Shown one piece after another: positions 4,876-5,132 of a DNA stretch of 5,132 nt. Position 1 is the stretch's first letter, and every line of letters starts with the position of its first letter. The position numbers were made by a program, and so were the translations under genes. The stretch lies in NCBI GenBank assembly GCA_025362765.1, contig JANYFI010000415.1, forward strand, positions 1 to 5,132, given 5' to 3'. The notes below the pieces were generated by a model. It was not told the DNA's origin. It ran no database searches and worked only from the letters and a program-made list of their open reading frames with translations. The stretch comes from Ferruginibacter sp. Its GTDB lineage: Bacteria > Bacteroidota > Bacteroidia > Chitinophagales > Chitinophagaceae.

Positions 4876-5132
4876 ATGAATCCAAAAGTTGATTTTTATT
4901 TTACAAAAGCCACCAAATGGCAGAAGGAAATTGAACAATTAAGAACTATCATTCTTGATTGCGGACTTGAGGAAGAATTAAAATGGGGATGCCCGTGTTA
5001 CACCCATGCAACTGGATCATCCGAATCGGCACTTCACAAAGCCAACATCGTTTTAATACATCTGTTTAAAGAATATTGTGCGGTCTTGTTTTTCAAAGGC
5101 GCCTTGTTAAACGATACCAGCAAAATTTTGGT
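4876..5132 (+). CDS. YdeI/DUF1801-family protein, N-terminal part (runs off the window)
   Basis: 85 complete codons are visible, open to the window edge. The sequence MNPKVDFYFTKATKWQKEIE, LRTIILDCGLEEELKWGCPCYT (22-43), NIVLIHLFKEYCAVLFFKGALLND is typical of the YdeI/DUF1801-like cytoplasmic proteins common in Bacteroidota, whose biochemical role is not established. From memory, relatives run almost directly from CYT to the NIVLIH strand. Here a segment HATGSSESALHK sits between, suggesting an insertion of roughly ten residues. The ATG at 4876 matches the usual MNPKVDFYF start; an ATG ten bases earlier opens only an eight-codon frame. It lies beyond repeat copy 2 with its own promoter motif, so it is probably a separate transcription unit from the chromate operon. 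Confidence 0.82.
   Translation, partial: MNPKVDFYFTKATKWQKEIEQLRTIILDCGLEEELKWGCPCYTHATGSSESALHKANIVLIHLFKEYCAVLFFKGALLNDTSKIL

Noticed and set aside
1..5132. Insertion-sequence or transposon genes
   Set aside because: No transposase, integrase or recombinase motif was found in any frame; no long terminal inverted repeats or target duplications seen.
1..5132. CRISPR array, tRNA or rRNA genes
   Set aside because: Only two copies of the repeat exist, 4 kb apart, and no tRNA cloverleaf or rRNA sequence was recognised.

Overview
The window reads as Bacteroidota DNA, probably a Chitinophagaceae-like member. It is AT-rich and its genes lack strong Shine-Dalgarno sequences. Several intergenic regions carry the Bacteroidota -7 promoter motif TAnnTTTG. 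The proteins look like that phylum, but this placement is from recognition, not a search. All supported genes lie on the + strand.

Layout. (1) Positions 1-537 are the interior of metE (cobalamin-independent methionine synthase). Its homology stops abruptly near 469 and it ends in a short foreign tail, so the zinc-binding C-terminal part is missing. (2) Positions 534-630 are the first copy of a structured, non-coding repeat, followed by a hairpin and a TACCTTTG promoter motif. (3) Positions 787-4574 are a compact five-gene run: a ChrB-type chromate sensor domain fused to an AraC DNA-binding domain, a small secreted beta-barrel-like protein, a full-length two-domain ChrA chromate transporter, a small secreted protein with an apparent frameshift, and an exported Fe/Mn superoxide dismutase. 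(4) Positions 4587-4686 are a second, directly oriented copy of the repeat, again followed by a TACCTTTG motif. (5) From 4876 to the window end lies the start of a YdeI/DUF1801-family gene.

How it fits together. The middle block matches the logic of proteobacterial chrB-chrA-chrC operons (sensor/regulator, chromate efflux, superoxide dismutase against oxidative damage from chromate). It has a Bacteroidota-style regulator and added envelope proteins. The intergenic gaps are 12-59 nt, so it is probably one operon, perhaps with an internal regulated promoter at 1685. The two repeats bracket it as a unit of about 4.05 kb, and the gene on the left is broken at the boundary. The most interesting reading is a mobile chromate-resistance cassette delimited by a structured recombination-type site. 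No recombinase is visible in the window, so this is inference.
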